DNA of 64,000 nt from Pseudoflavonifractor sp902362925 (lineage in GTDB: Bacteria > Bacillota > Clostridia > Oscillospirales > Oscillospiraceae), in assembly GCA_902362925.1 (NCBI GenBank), contig CABIYL010000010.1. One strand, given 5' to 3'. Positions within the stretch are counted from its first letter, which is position 1, and each line of letters starts with the position of its first letter. The position numbers and the translations under genes were made by a program. Of this stretch, positions 29,866 to 40,222 are shown piece by piece. The notes under the pieces were generated by a model. That model was not told the origin of the DNA and did not search any database. It was given only the letters and a program-made list of their open reading frames with translations.

Positions 29866-31025
29866 TTCTTTTTGCGCTTCTTGTCAAAGAAACCTTTCAG
29901 GCCGTCTTCATGGTCCGCTGGAATCTCGCCCATGGCTTGGCCATAGGCGTGCAGCGCCTCCTTCTGCTCCCGGGTCAGATTCTTGGGAACCTGAACCTGG
30001 ACCGTGACGAACTGGTCGCCCCGGCCTCTGCCGTTGATGGAGGGGATGCCCTTGCCCCGCAGGCGGAAGGTGGTGCCCGGCTGGGTGCCCTCGGGCAGGG
30101 TCCACTTCACCTTGCCGTCAATGGTGGGGATCTCCAGCTCCGCGCCCAGGGTGGCCTGGAGGAAGGACACCGGCTGCTCCAGATAGACCGACGTGCCGTC
30201 CCGCTTGAAGAAGGCGTGGGGACGGACGGTGACGCTGATAATCAGGTCACCGGCAGGACCGCCGTTGCGGCCCGCGCCGCCCTGGCCACGCAGGGACACG
30301 GCCTGACCGTTGTCGATACCGGCGGGAATCTTGACCGTGATCTTCCGCTGCTTGCGCACCGAGCCGGAGCCATTGCAGGTCTTGCAGGGCTGGTGGATGA
30401 TCTTGCCCGTACCGTTGCACTTGGGGCAGGAGGCGGTGGTGGCGAAGGTAAAGGCGCCGCCGCCCCGCTGGATGCGGACGGTGCCGGTGCCCCGGCAGTT
30501 GGGGCAGATCTCAGCGGTGGTGCCCGGCTCACAGCCGGAGCCGTGACAGGTCTCGCAGGTCTCCTCCCGGTTGAGGATGATCTCCTTCTCGCAGCCGAAG
30601 GCGGCCTCCTCAAAGGTGATGGTGACGCCTGCACGCAGGGTGTCGCCCTTCATGGGGCCGTTGCGCCGGCTGCTGGAGCCGCCGCCGAATCCGCCGCCGA
30701 AGAAGGAGCCGAAGATGTCGCCCAGGTCGATGTCCCCAAAGTCGGCGCCGGAGAAGCCGCCGAAGGGGCCGCCGGCTCCCGCACCGAAGTTGGGGTCCAC
30801 GCCGGCATGGCCGAACTGGTCATACCTGGAGCGCTTCTCCTTGTCAGACAGCACCTCGTAGGCCTCGTTGACCTCTTTGAATTTGGCCTCGGCGGTCTTG
30901 TCGCCGGGGTTCAGGTCCGGGTGGTACTGCTTGGCCATTTTACGGTAGGCCTTTTTGATCTCGTCGTCCGACGCGCCCTTGGACACGCCCAGGACCTCAT
31001 AATAATCCCGTTTCTGATCTGGCAT
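29862..31025 (-). CDS. dnaJ: Chaperone protein DnaJ (Hsp40)
   Basis: Co-chaperone that delivers unfolded protein to DnaK and stimulates its ATPase. 387 residues. J domain 1-70 with the HPD motif (YHPDLNPG), Gly/Phe-rich region (about 75-125, FGSFFGGGFGGGSS), four CxxCxGxG zinc-finger repeats (CETCHGSG, CPNCRGTG, CPKCNGTG, CKTCNGSG), then the substrate-binding beta domains. AGAGGTGA precedes the ATG. Last gene of the hrcA-grpE-dnaK-dnaJ operon. Confidence 0.98.
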   Translation of the reverse strand: MPDQKRDYYEVLGVSKGASDDEIKKAYRKMAKQYHPDLNPGDKTAEAKFKEVNEAYEVLSDKEKRSRYDQFGHAGVDPNFGAGAGGPFGGFSGADFGDIDLGDIFGSFFGGGFGGGSSSRRNGPMKGDTLRAGVTITFEEAAFGCEKEIILNREETCETCHGSGCEPGTTAEICPNCRGTGTVRIQRGGGAFTFATTASCPKCNGTGKIIHQPCKTCNGSGSVRKQRKITVKIPAGIDNGQAVSLRGQGGAGRNGGPAGDLIISVTVRPHAFFKRDGTSVYLEQPVSFLQATLGAELEIPTIDGKVKWTLPEGTQPGTTFRLRGKGIPSINGRGRGDQFVTVQVQVPKNLTREQKEALHAYGQAMGEIPADHEDGLKGFFDKKRKKK

Positions 31026-31093
31026 GGGAGTTCACCTCTTTACGCGGGAAACGGCGGGGGACAAGCCCCCGCCTCATTTCCCATGGTTATTGA

Positions 31094-32953
<1,860 letters not shown>

Positions 32954-33013
32954 AATGCTTTTCCTCCAATATATCGAAATTATTTTTTAACAAAGGGATG
33001 GGTGGTGATTTTT

Positions 33014-33580
33014 TTAATTTGCCACTTTTACCATGGCAAACCGGACCACCTTGTCGCCGGACTTGAAGCCGGTCTGGAATACCTCAACGACGGTGTTTTC
33101 ACCGGCGGATTCATCCTCCACATGCATCACCGCGTTGTGGACGTTGGGGTCAAAGGTCTCGCCCAGCGCGGGGATTTCCTCCACGCCCAGCTTCTTGAGT
33201 ACCTCACGCAGCTGGTTCATGGTCATCTCCACGCCCTTCTTGAAGGCCTCGTCGGCAGTCTCCTGCTTGAGGGCGCGCTCCAGGTTGTCGTACACCGGAA
33301 GGAAGGCCAGCACGGTCTCCGACTTGGCGTCGTTCCACACCGACTCCTTTTCCTTCTGGCTGCGGCGGCGGTAGTTGTCGTACTCGGCGGCCAGGCGGAG
33401 GAACTGGTCCTCCTTCTCCTTCAGGGCGGCCATAGCCTTTTCGGCGGACTCCAGGGCGGCGGTCAGCTCAGCGCTGTCGGGGGCCTGGGCGGTTCCGGCC
33501 TGGGACACGGCCTCCTCCTGGGGGGCCTGGGTCGTCTCCTGCTGGGAGACGGACTCCTTTTCCTTATCCTTTTTACTCAT
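33014..33580 (-). CDS. grpE: Nucleotide exchange factor GrpE
   Basis: 188 residues. The first 60 are acidic and Gln/Ala-rich and probably disordered; a long coiled coil follows (AALESAEKAMAALKEKEDQFLRLAAEYDNYRRR, cited as EKEDQFLRLAAEYDNYRRR); the C-terminal beta-wing has GETFDPNVHNAVMHVED and GDKVVRFAMVKVAN, the family signatures. Releases ADP from DnaK. Second gene of the operon, 17 bases after hrcA. Confidence 0.97.
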   Translation of the reverse strand: MSKKDKEKESVSQQETTQAPQEEAVSQAGTAQAPDSAELTAALESAEKAMAALKEKEDQFLRLAAEYDNYRRRSQKEKESVWNDAKSETVLAFLPVYDNLERALKQETADEAFKKGVEMTMNQLREVLKKLGVEEIPALGETFDPNVHNAVMHVEDESAGENTVVEVFQTGFKSGDKVVRFAMVKVAN

Positions 33581-33597
33581 AGCTTATGTGCTCACTC

Positions 33598-34659
33598 CTA
33601 TTTCTTGCCGTCATTGTTTTCACCAATGGGGGGAAGCTCGCCCTGTCCGAACAGCTTGGAAAGGCCCTGGGCCAGGTAGGACAGGCGGGCGGTAATCTTG
33701 GCATAATCCATACGGGTGGGACCCACCACGCCGATGACGCCCCGCATGCCCTCGCCGATGTCGTAGCTTGCCACCACGACGCTGGTGTCCTTCAGGGCGT
33801 CGGCCACGTTTTCCGGGCCGATGAGGATGCTCATGGGGTTGTCCTTGGGGACGGGGAAGCGGCTGGGGTCGTTGTCCTCGGAGAGGTAGCTCATCAGGGT
33901 CTGGGCCTTCTCCAGGCTGCGGTACTCGGGGTGCTCGAGGAGATGGGCGATGCCCGCCGTGTGCACCTTCCGGTGCTCCAGCTCCTCCAGTACCTCGATG
34001 GCGAAGGAGACAACCAGGCTGATCAGCCCGTAGGAGTCGCCGGCGGCGTGCTGGGCCACCCGCATCAGCTCGGGAGTAATCTCCTCCAGGGTGAGATTGG
34101 TAAAGGTGGTGTTGAGCAGGGTGTTGAGCAGCTGGAGCTGGGGTTCACTCAGGTCGGTGGGCAGCCGCACCAGCCGGTTGCGGACCACGTTGGTGTCCGT
34201 CATCACCACGATGATAAAGGCGCTGCGCTCCACCATCAGCAGGTCAAACCGCTTGATGGTCACCCGCTCCATACCGGAGGAGAGGGCGAAAGCGGGGTAC
34301 TGGGTCAGCTGGGAGACAATCCGTCCCGCCTGGTCGATGACCCGGTCCAGCTCCTGCATCTTCATCCGCAGGGCCTGGTTGATCCGCTGGGTCTCCTGGA
34401 GGGAGAGGCGGTAGTCGTCCATCAGCTCGTTGACGTAGAGCCGGTAGCCCTTGGGAGAGGGAATCCGTCCGGCGGAGGTGTGGGGCTGTTCCAGATAGCC
34501 CATGGCCTCCAGATCGGCCATCTCGTTTCGGATGGTGGCGGAGGAGATATCCAGTCCGGAGGACTCGGCGATGGTCTTGGAGCCAATGGGCTCTGCCGAT
34601 TCAATATAGTGGTCAATGATGACCCGCAGAATACGTTTCTTGCGGTCGGTCAAATCCAT
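33598..34659 (-). CDS. hrcA: Heat-inducible transcription repressor HrcA
   Basis: 353 residues. N-terminal winged helix with KRILRVIIDHYIESAEPIGSK, cited as RVIIDHYIESAEPIGSK, and SSATIRNEMADLEAMGYLEQPHTSAGR split by the wing; middle GAF-like domain; C-terminal dimer region with EGMRGVIGVVGPTRMDY. Binds the CIRCE operator 22 bases upstream of its start and depends on GroEL for folding in the standard model. GAGGAGG lies 7 bases before the ATG. First gene of the operon. Confidence 0.98.
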   Translation of the reverse strand: MDLTDRKKRILRVIIDHYIESAEPIGSKTIAESSGLDISSATIRNEMADLEAMGYLEQPHTSAGRIPSPKGYRLYVNELMDDYRLSLQETQRINQALRMKMQELDRVIDQAGRIVSQLTQYPAFALSSGMERVTIKRFDLLMVERSAFIIVVMTDTNVVRNRLVRLPTDLSEPQLQLLNTLLNTTFTNLTLEEITPELMRVAQHAAGDSYGLISLVVSFAIEVLEELEHRKVHTAGIAHLLEHPEYRSLEKAQTLMSYLSEDNDPSRFPVPKDNPMSILIGPENVADALKDTSVVVASYDIGEGMRGVIGVVGPTRMDYAKITARLSYLAQGLSKLFGQGELPPIGENNDGKK

Positions 34660-34680
34660 CGTACATCCTCCTCTCTTGAT

Positions 34681-34707
34681 TTAGCACTCATACTTCCTGA
34701 GTGCTAA
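34681..34707. promoter_or_regulatory. CIRCE operator (HrcA binding site)
   Basis: A perfect TTAGCACTC-N9-GAGTGCTAA inverted repeat, the exact consensus, positioned just past the predicted transcription start of hrcA. Confidence 0.99.
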
Positions 34708-34711
34708 CGTA

Positions 34712-34740
34712 AATGTACCACCATCCCCCGGCATTGTCAA
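34712..34740 (-). promoter_or_regulatory. Promoter of the hrcA operon
   Basis: TTGACA (34740-34735), 17-base spacer, TACATT (34717-34712) on the minus strand, directly upstream of CIRCE. Confidence 0.85.
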
Positions 34741-34832
34741 TAGGTTGGTTGTAAATGATTTGTGAACGGAAAAAATTTGCCATCAGGGAAAGCAGAGGGG
34801 GAGAAAGATTGCTAAGAACCGGCGGCAGAATC

Positions 34833-34880
34833 AAAAAGACCGCCGCGGCAGAGACGGAAATTCCGTCTCACCGCGGCGGT
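34833..34880 (-). terminator. Two-tier terminator of the MBL-fold gene
   Basis: Outer stem ACCGCCGCGG (34839-34848) with CCGCGGCGGT (34871-34880) and inner stem GAGACGG/CCGTCTC; on the minus strand it is followed by CTTTTTGA. Confidence 0.82.
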
Positions 34881-34892
34881 GGATGACAGGAT

Positions 34893-35651
34893 TCAGAAGT
34901 CCAGAATGAGGCCGGTCCGGAGGTAAGTGAGCCGGTCCCCCAGCTCCTCCCGGAGCAGGGCAAAGGCGGGCTCGCCGGTGCAGTGGCCGGTGCAGATTTG
35001 CTCCACACCCAGCTCGTCGGTGAGCCAGTGGGCCAGATTGCGCACGATGCCGGGGGCCACTCCCAGAGTGGCGGTGCCGCCGTGGCCCATCAGGTGGAAC
35101 CCGCCCAGGATGGCGTACACCTTCCGGCCGGGAAAGCGGGAGAGGATATCCTTTACAATATAGCCCGCACCGGCGTGACAGCAGGAGTTCATCACCACCA
35201 GGCCCTTGTCCGTCTCAGCCACCAGGGACTGCTCGTGGTCCACGGCGTCGGGGATGAGGTGGAGGCCGGGCAGAAGCTCCCGGGGACCGTCGGCCAGGTC
35301 GAAGCGGCTCCGGAACTGCTCAATGAGGGCGGGGCTCACCCCGTCATAGCTGCCGTCCTTCTCCCGGTACCGGGGCAGCAGGGCAGCAGGCCGGGCGTAC
35401 ACCGGTGCGGCGGCGTTGCAGGCGAAGAAGGCGGCCAGGCCGTCAGCGTGGTCCCAGTGGCCGTGGGAGAGGGCGGCCTTCTCCACGGTGGACAGGTCCA
35501 CCCCCAGGGCGGAGGCGTTCTCGGTGAACCGGCCGGAGGAACCGGCGTCCAGCAGGACGCTGTGGCCCTCATAGGACAGGTGAAGGGACAGGCCGTGCTC
35601 GTGGAGGAGGCAGTCGGGGGAGGTGTTTTCCATGAGAACCGTGACCTTCAT
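34893..35651 (-). CDS. MBL-fold metallo-hydrolase
   Basis: 252 residues starting MKVTVLMENTS; AAGGAG lies 6 bases before the ATG. Metal ligands SHGHWDHADG (HxHxDH), CCHAG (third histidine), GGFHLMG and a GHCTG near the end. The pattern VLMENTS...LLxxHGLSLHL fits the subgroup annotated as dihydropterin ribofuranosylaminobenzene-phosphate synthase-like, which is mostly functionally undefined in bacteria. Third gene of the iscS-MATE-MBL run, 34 bases after the MATE gene. Confidence 0.8.
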   Translation of the reverse strand: MKVTVLMENTSPDCLLHEHGLSLHLSYEGHSVLLDAGSSGRFTENASALGVDLSTVEKAALSHGHWDHADGLAAFFACNAAAPVYARPAALLPRYREKDGSYDGVSPALIEQFRSRFDLADGPRELLPGLHLIPDAVDHEQSLVAETDKGLVVMNSCCHAGAGYIVKDILSRFPGRKVYAILGGFHLMGHGGTATLGVAPGIVRNLAHWLTDELGVEQICTGHCTGEPAFALLREELGDRLTYLRTGLILDF

Positions 35652-35685
35652 AGGGAACTCCTTTCCGCCGGGCAGCCCGGCAGGC

Positions 35686-37089
35686 TTATGACGGGTCGTT
35701 TTTCTGGTAGCTGACCTGGGTCACGTCGTGAATCCAGGCACCGGAGCGGAACCGCCACAGGCCGATGAAGAATTTCACCACGTTTTCCAGGGAGATAATC
35801 AGGTAGACCCAGAAGATATCCAGCTTCAGCACCAGGCCGAAGAAGGCGGACAGGGGCAGGGCGAAGCACCAGAGGGGGAGCACGTCGTTGAGGGTAGCGG
35901 CCCGCACATCTCCGCCGCCCCGGAGCACGCCCACGATGTTGGTGGTGTTGAAGGAGCGGACGGACAGGAAGGAGAAGGTGACCAGCAGCATCATGGTGGC
36001 AATGTCCTGGGCCTCCTTGGACAGGCCGAAGTTGGGGTAGACCACCGGGCTGATAAAGTACAACGTGCCCAGAATTCCCAGCACCCCCACGGTCAGGCCG
36101 GCCAGGAAGGACAGGGTGTTCAGGGTGCGGCCGGTGTCGTAGACGGTGTCCAGCCGTCCGGCGCCGATCTCACGGCCGATGATGACGGCCGCCGTGCCCG
36201 CGATGGCAAAGACAATAACCGTACACACCTTTTCAATGTTGCCCGAGATGGCGTAGGCGGCCAGAATCTCGGTGGAGCCCTCCATATAGCCCATGATGGT
36301 GGGGTAGAGGGCGGTGCCCAGGCCCCAGAGGGTCTCGTTGAGCACTACGGGGGTGGAGTAGCGGACGTACCGGGCCAGCAGCACACGGCCGGGACGGAAC
36401 ACCAGCGCGGGCTTGAAGGGGAAGCGGCGGCTGCGGGCGGCGTAGGCCACCATGACGATGAACTCCAGGATTCGGGCCAGCAGGGTGCCCACAGCGGCGC
36501 CCACCACGCCCAGCCTGGGAGCGCCCAGGTTGCCGAAGATGAACACCCAGTTGAGGAAGGTGTTGGACACCATGGACACGCCCAGCACATACAGGCCAAG
36601 CTTGGGGTTCTCCATGGACCGGTGGGCCCCCAGGTAGACCTGGGTGATGGAGTTAAAGACGTAGGAGAAGCCCACCACCTGGCCGTATCCGGCGGCCAGC
36701 TCCACAACCTCCCGGTTGTTGGAGAACAGCCCCAGGAATTGCAAGGGGAAGAAGTACATCACCAGCGCAAAGAGCATGGTGATGCTGCCGGCCACATAGA
36801 AGCCGATGCCGATGACCCGGTTGATGGAATCGGTGTCGCCCTTGCCCCAGAACTGGCTGATGAGGACCGAAGCGCCGCTCTGGAGGCCGAAAATGAGCAG
36901 AAGGATGACAAAGATGGGGATGTTGGCCAGGGTTACCGCCGCCATGGGGGTGTCTCCGGGCAGGGAGCCCACCATGAAGGTGTCCACCAGGGCCAGGGAC
37001 TCGGTGATCAGGTTTTGAAGGATGATGGGCAGGGCCAGCCGGACCACGTCACGGTAGAAGGGCCTGCCCCGGTTCATGTAGGAGAGCAT
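35686..37089 (-). CDS. MATE-family multidrug/metabolite efflux protein
   Basis: 467 residues with twelve predicted membrane helices in two homologous halves. RLALPIILQNLITESLALVDTFMVG at the N-terminus, cited as LALPIILQNL...DTFMVG, and the mirrored half beginning RYVRYSTPVVLNETLWGLG, are MATE-typical. AGAGAGG precedes the ATG. Exports cationic compounds or drugs with Na+ or H+; substrate unknown. Lies between a cysteine desulfurase and an MBL hydrolase in one transcript, with no obvious shared pathway. Confidence 0.9.
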   Translation of the reverse strand: MLSYMNRGRPFYRDVVRLALPIILQNLITESLALVDTFMVGSLPGDTPMAAVTLANIPIFVILLLIFGLQSGASVLISQFWGKGDTDSINRVIGIGFYVAGSITMLFALVMYFFPLQFLGLFSNNREVVELAAGYGQVVGFSYVFNSITQVYLGAHRSMENPKLGLYVLGVSMVSNTFLNWVFIFGNLGAPRLGVVGAAVGTLLARILEFIVMVAYAARSRRFPFKPALVFRPGRVLLARYVRYSTPVVLNETLWGLGTALYPTIMGYMEGSTEILAAYAISGNIEKVCTVIVFAIAGTAAVIIGREIGAGRLDTVYDTGRTLNTLSFLAGLTVGVLGILGTLYFISPVVYPNFGLSKEAQDIATMMLLVTFSFLSVRSFNTTNIVGVLRGGGDVRAATLNDVLPLWCFALPLSAFFGLVLKLDIFWVYLIISLENVVKFFIGLWRFRSGAWIHDVTQVSYQKNDPS

Positions 37090-37116
37090 AACAACCTCTC
37101 TGAATGTGATTTTGTC

Positions 37117-38253
37117 TCAGGACAGGGTGGTAAACAGGGTGTCCCGGGCCTTGATCAGGGCTTCCCGCAGGCCGTCCACGTCCTCACGGGTGCTGTCGGG
37201 GGAGAAGGACACACGGAAGGCGCCGTCCATCTCGTTCTTGGGCAGGCCCATGGCGGCAAACACATGGCTGGGTTTGCCCCGGTGGCAGGCCGAACCGGCG
37301 GACACGCACACCCCCATGTCCCCCAGCACCCGCACCAGAACCTCGCTCTTGTAGCCGGGCAGGGTGAGGCAGAGAATGTGGGGGGCGTCGCTCTCGCCCA
37401 CCTGCTTCAGCTCGGGAATTGCCCCCAAAAGCGACTCCAGAGCGTATTCTTTCAACTCTTTCATACGGGTGGTATAGGAATTCATCTCGGCCTTGCCCAC
37501 CGCGCAGGCGGCGGCAAAGGCGGCGGTCTGGGCAGTGGCCTCGGTGCCGGGACGCATGCCCTCCTCCTGGCCGCCGCCCAGCATCAGGGGCGGGAACCGG
37601 AGGCCCTTGCGGATGTAGAGGGAGCCCACGCCCTTGGGGGCACGGACCTTGTGGCCTGAGATGGTGAGCAGGTCCACGCCCAGGGCCTTGGGGGTGAAGG
37701 GAATTTTCAGAAAGGCCTGCACCGCGTCGGTGTGGAGCAGGGCGGGAGAGCGGGCGGCCTTGATGGCCCTGGAGGCCTCGGCCACAGGCTGGATGGTGCC
37801 CAGCTCGTTGTTTACCAGCATCATGGACACCAGCACGGTGTCCGGCCGGAGGGAGGCGGTCAGCTCGTCCATGGAGATGTGGCCGGTCTTGTCCGGCCTG
37901 AGCCAGGTGACCTCGTACCCCTCCCGCTCCAGAGCCTTGCAGGGCTCCAGCACGGCGGAGTGCTCAAAGGCGGTGGTGATGATGTGCTTTCCCTTCCGCT
38001 TGCCCAGCTCCACGGCACCGCGGATGGCCCAGTTGTCCCCCTCGGTGCCGCAGGAGGTGAAGAAAATCTCCTCCGCAGCGCAGCCCAGGGCGGCGGCCAC
38101 CTGACTGCGCTGCTCCTTGAGCCGCTTGGCGGCCTCACGGCCCAGGGGATAGCGGGAAGAGGGGTTGCCGTACTGCTCCGTCATGGCCTCCAGCGCGGCC
38201 TGGGCGGCCTGGGGACACACTCGGGTGGTGGCGGCATTGTCCAGATAAATCAA
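37117..38253 (-). CDS. Cysteine desulfurase (NifS/IscS family)
   Basis: Takes sulfur from cysteine for Fe-S clusters and thio-cofactors. 378 residues. The start is taken as the TTG at 38253, giving MIYLDNAATT, the universal N-terminus; AAGGAGCG lies 9 bases before it, whereas the ATG at 38289 would add 12 unlikely residues. LDNAATT, HTDAVQA, the PLP lysine in TISGHKVRAPKG and the persulfide cysteine in GSACHRGKPSH are all present. The short loop at the cysteine suggests the group II type. No IscU/SufU adjoins it. Confidence 0.92.
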   Translation of the reverse strand: MIYLDNAATTRVCPQAAQAALEAMTEQYGNPSSRYPLGREAAKRLKEQRSQVAAALGCAAEEIFFTSCGTEGDNWAIRGAVELGKRKGKHIITTAFEHSAVLEPCKALEREGYEVTWLRPDKTGHISMDELTASLRPDTVLVSMMLVNNELGTIQPVAEASRAIKAARSPALLHTDAVQAFLKIPFTPKALGVDLLTISGHKVRAPKGVGSLYIRKGLRFPPLMLGGGQEEGMRPGTEATAQTAAFAAACAVGKAEMNSYTTRMKELKEYALESLLGAIPELKQVGESDAPHILCLTLPGYKSEVLVRVLGDMGVCVSAGSACHRGKPSHVFAAMGLPKNEMDGAFRVSFSPDSTREDVDGLREALIKARDTLFTTLS

Positions 38254-38288
38254 AGAAATTCGCTCCTTAGTCTCACAATTTCCCCTCA

Positions 38289-38317
38289 ATTCTAATTCGG
38301 AACCGATATAAAGTCAA
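38289..38317 (-). promoter_or_regulatory. Promoter of the cysteine desulfurase operon
   Basis: TTGACT (38317-38312), 17-base spacer, TAGAAT (38294-38289) on the minus strand. The -35 abuts the terminator of the upstream gene. Confidence 0.75.
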
Positions 38318-38350
38318 GCGGGGCGACCTTTCTGTCAGGCCGCCCCGCTT
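38316..38350 (-). terminator. Terminator of the sigma/anti-sigma pair
   Basis: AAGCGGGGCG (38316-38325) pairs with CGCCCCGCTT (38341-38350) just past the end of the putative anti-sigma gene; on the minus strand it is followed by GACTTTATAT. Confidence 0.75.
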
Positions 38351-38362
38351 GGGGGAATGAAA

Positions 38363-39613
38363 TCAGGTGTTGGGCATGTACTGCACGTCCAGTTCCTCCA
38401 GGTATTCGTCCACCACAGCCGGGACGTAGGCCACGCTGACGCTGGAGAAGGACTCCGGGTCGGGGGCATCGGACATGACATCAGTCTCATCCCAGTAGTC
38501 CTGGGTGTAGGTGATGCGATAGGCGGGCTGGATGTAGGGCTGATAGCTCTGATTCATATACACCAGCTCCACATGGAGGATTTGGGCATTGGCGCCGTCG
38601 GTGGGGGCGTCCATGCCCAGATAATCCCCGGCGCGGAAGTCCGCCACCGCCTCTTCTGCCGTGCGGATGGGGTAGAGTACACCCTCCTCCGTGGGCCAGC
38701 AGGGGAGGTAGAAGGCGGACATGCCGCCATCCGACTCGTACCAAAACCTATCCCCGATGCGGTTGAAGCAGTAGTCCAGCAGCTGGTCGGTGAGGGAGTC
38801 CTCAGGATTGTGGCGGAACCAGAAGAAATTCTGGCTCTGTTCGCCGTAGATGTTGTAATGAGTGGTCACCTCCAGGGCGGGGCTGTCAAACCCGGCCAGG
38901 GGGGCCAGCTGCTCCCACAGCAACGGGGCAGCTTTTTCCAGGGTGTCCGCCCAGACGGGGAGGGGCAGGTTCTCCGGCAGCCAGATCTGACGGGAGGGGA
39001 TATATTTTTTGGGCAGCAGGATATAGCAGGAATTGAGATTTTCCATGGTGATATCCCCGCCGTCCGCCATATCCGCGGAGAAGTAGCGGTAGGGTGAGCC
39101 GGTTTCCGGGCCGTGGCTCTCATAGTCGGTGATCTCAGTCCCCAGGGCGGCGGCGACATTTTGTGCGAAGCGGAGCTGTTCCCACTGGCTGGGGATGAAA
39201 TTTTTGTATACAGGCAGCTCTTTTATACTGTCCGTATTGTCCAGGGTGGGGTTGACGCCCGTCATCTCCTCCAGATCATGTACCATAAAGAAGCCTCGGG
39301 TGTCATCGGAGCCGCCCATGCCCATGCCCACCGGGGCGGACCAGGAGATTTTCTCCAGGGTCTGGGCGGAGGTATAGCCTGGGTCCTGGCTGACCGTGCC
39401 GCCGGGGAAGGTGCGGGGTGTGGAGCCGGAGAACCAGCGCCAGACCAGTCCGGCGGCAATCACCAGGGCGGCGCAGGCGGCCAGAATGGGGAGCGTCCGG
39501 CGTCTGGCCGAGCGGGGGGCAGCGGATTCCATGGCGGCCAGGGTGCGCTCCCGCCAGTCCTCCCCAGGCGTGAGGGCGGACAGGGACTGCCGGTAAAGTT
39601 CAGCGTTGGTCAT
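38363..39613 (-). CDS. Putative membrane anti-sigma partner of the ECF sigma factor
   Basis: 416 residues from ATG 39613, with AGGAGG 9 bases upstream. It overlaps the end of the sigma gene by 14 bases, so expression is coupled. Residues 1-40 are soluble and include TPGEDWRERTLAAMES, a helix that may bind the sigma factor; one membrane helix (about 42-60, LPILAACAALVIAAGLVW) follows; the remaining 350 residues are predicted outside the cell and are rich in Trp, Tyr and Pro. No zinc anti-sigma motif (HxxxCxxC) is visible. Role is inferred mainly from position. Confidence 0.6.
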   Translation of the reverse strand: MTNAELYRQSLSALTPGEDWRERTLAAMESAAPRSARRRTLPILAACAALVIAAGLVWRWFSGSTPRTFPGGTVSQDPGYTSAQTLEKISWSAPVGMGMGGSDDTRGFFMVHDLEEMTGVNPTLDNTDSIKELPVYKNFIPSQWEQLRFAQNVAAALGTEITDYESHGPETGSPYRYFSADMADGGDITMENLNSCYILLPKKYIPSRQIWLPENLPLPVWADTLEKAAPLLWEQLAPLAGFDSPALEVTTHYNIYGEQSQNFFWFRHNPEDSLTDQLLDYCFNRIGDRFWYESDGGMSAFYLPCWPTEEGVLYPIRTAEEAVADFRAGDYLGMDAPTDGANAQILHVELVYMNQSYQPYIQPAYRITYTQDYWDETDVMSDAPDPESFSSVSVAYVPAVVDEYLEELDVQYMPNT

Positions 39614-40103
39614 GGTCAAATTCCTCCTTCAGCAGATCGCGCAGCAGCTTCCTGGCCCGCATGAGCCGGGAGAGCACCGTACCCCTGGGGCAGCCCAGCA
39701 GAGCGGCGATCTCCTCCGCCGTGTACCCCTCCACATAGTGGAGATATACGGCGGTGCGGTACTTCTCCGGCAGCCGGCCCACGGCGGAGAGCACCGCTCC
39801 GGCCTGGGGCAGATCTCCTGCGGGCGGGGTCCAGTCCGGGTCCAGTGGGACGGTGTGCCGCTTCCAGGCGGAGGAGGCCAGGTTTTTGCAGCGGTGAGAG
39901 GTGGTGCGGATGAGCCAGGCACGGAGATGGGTCTCATCCCGGAAGGAAGGGCTTGACCGGACCAGGGCCACAAAGACCTCCTGGGCCGCGTCCTCGGCGT
40001 CCTGCCGGTTGCCCAGGGACTGCCAGGCCAGACGGAAGACCAGGGGGCTGTACCGGTCCAGAACCTCCTCCCAGGAGAGGGGGGAACCTTGCAGGGTGAG
40101 CAT
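39600..40103 (-). CDS. ECF-type RNA polymerase sigma factor
   Basis: 167 residues. Region 2: YSPLVFRLAWQSLGNRQDAEDAAQEVFVAL, cited as RQDAEDAAQEVFVAL, with the DAED signature; region 4: LPEKYRTAVYLHYVEGYTAEEIAALLGCPRGTVLSRL, cited as YTAEEIAALLGCPRGTVLSRL in two halves (EEIAALLGC, GTVLSRLMRARK). GGGAG precedes the ATG. Paired with a membrane protein likely to hold it inactive until an envelope signal arrives. Its own target promoter sequence could not be identified in this window. Confidence 0.88.
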   Translation of the reverse strand: MLTLQGSPLSWEEVLDRYSPLVFRLAWQSLGNRQDAEDAAQEVFVALVRSSPSFRDETHLRAWLIRTTSHRCKNLASSAWKRHTVPLDPDWTPPAGDLPQAGAVLSAVGRLPEKYRTAVYLHYVEGYTAEEIAALLGCPRGTVLSRLMRARKLLRDLLKEEFDHDQR

Positions 40104-40166
40104 AGCGTTTCAACTCCCTTCTACCTATAAAACAGCGTGGGAGGGGATTTGATTGCGTGGGCGGAG

Positions 40167-40211
40167 AAAAAAGCGAAAAGCCGCCTGCCCCTCGGAGAGG
40201 GACAGGCGGCT
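40167..40211 (-). terminator. Terminator of the glycogen cluster (after glgP)
   Basis: AGCCGCCTGCCC (40179-40190) pairs with GGACAGGCGGCT (40200-40211), and the minus strand continues TTTCGCTTTTTT. Confidence 0.9.
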
Positions 40212-40222
40212 GAGGGGACTGC

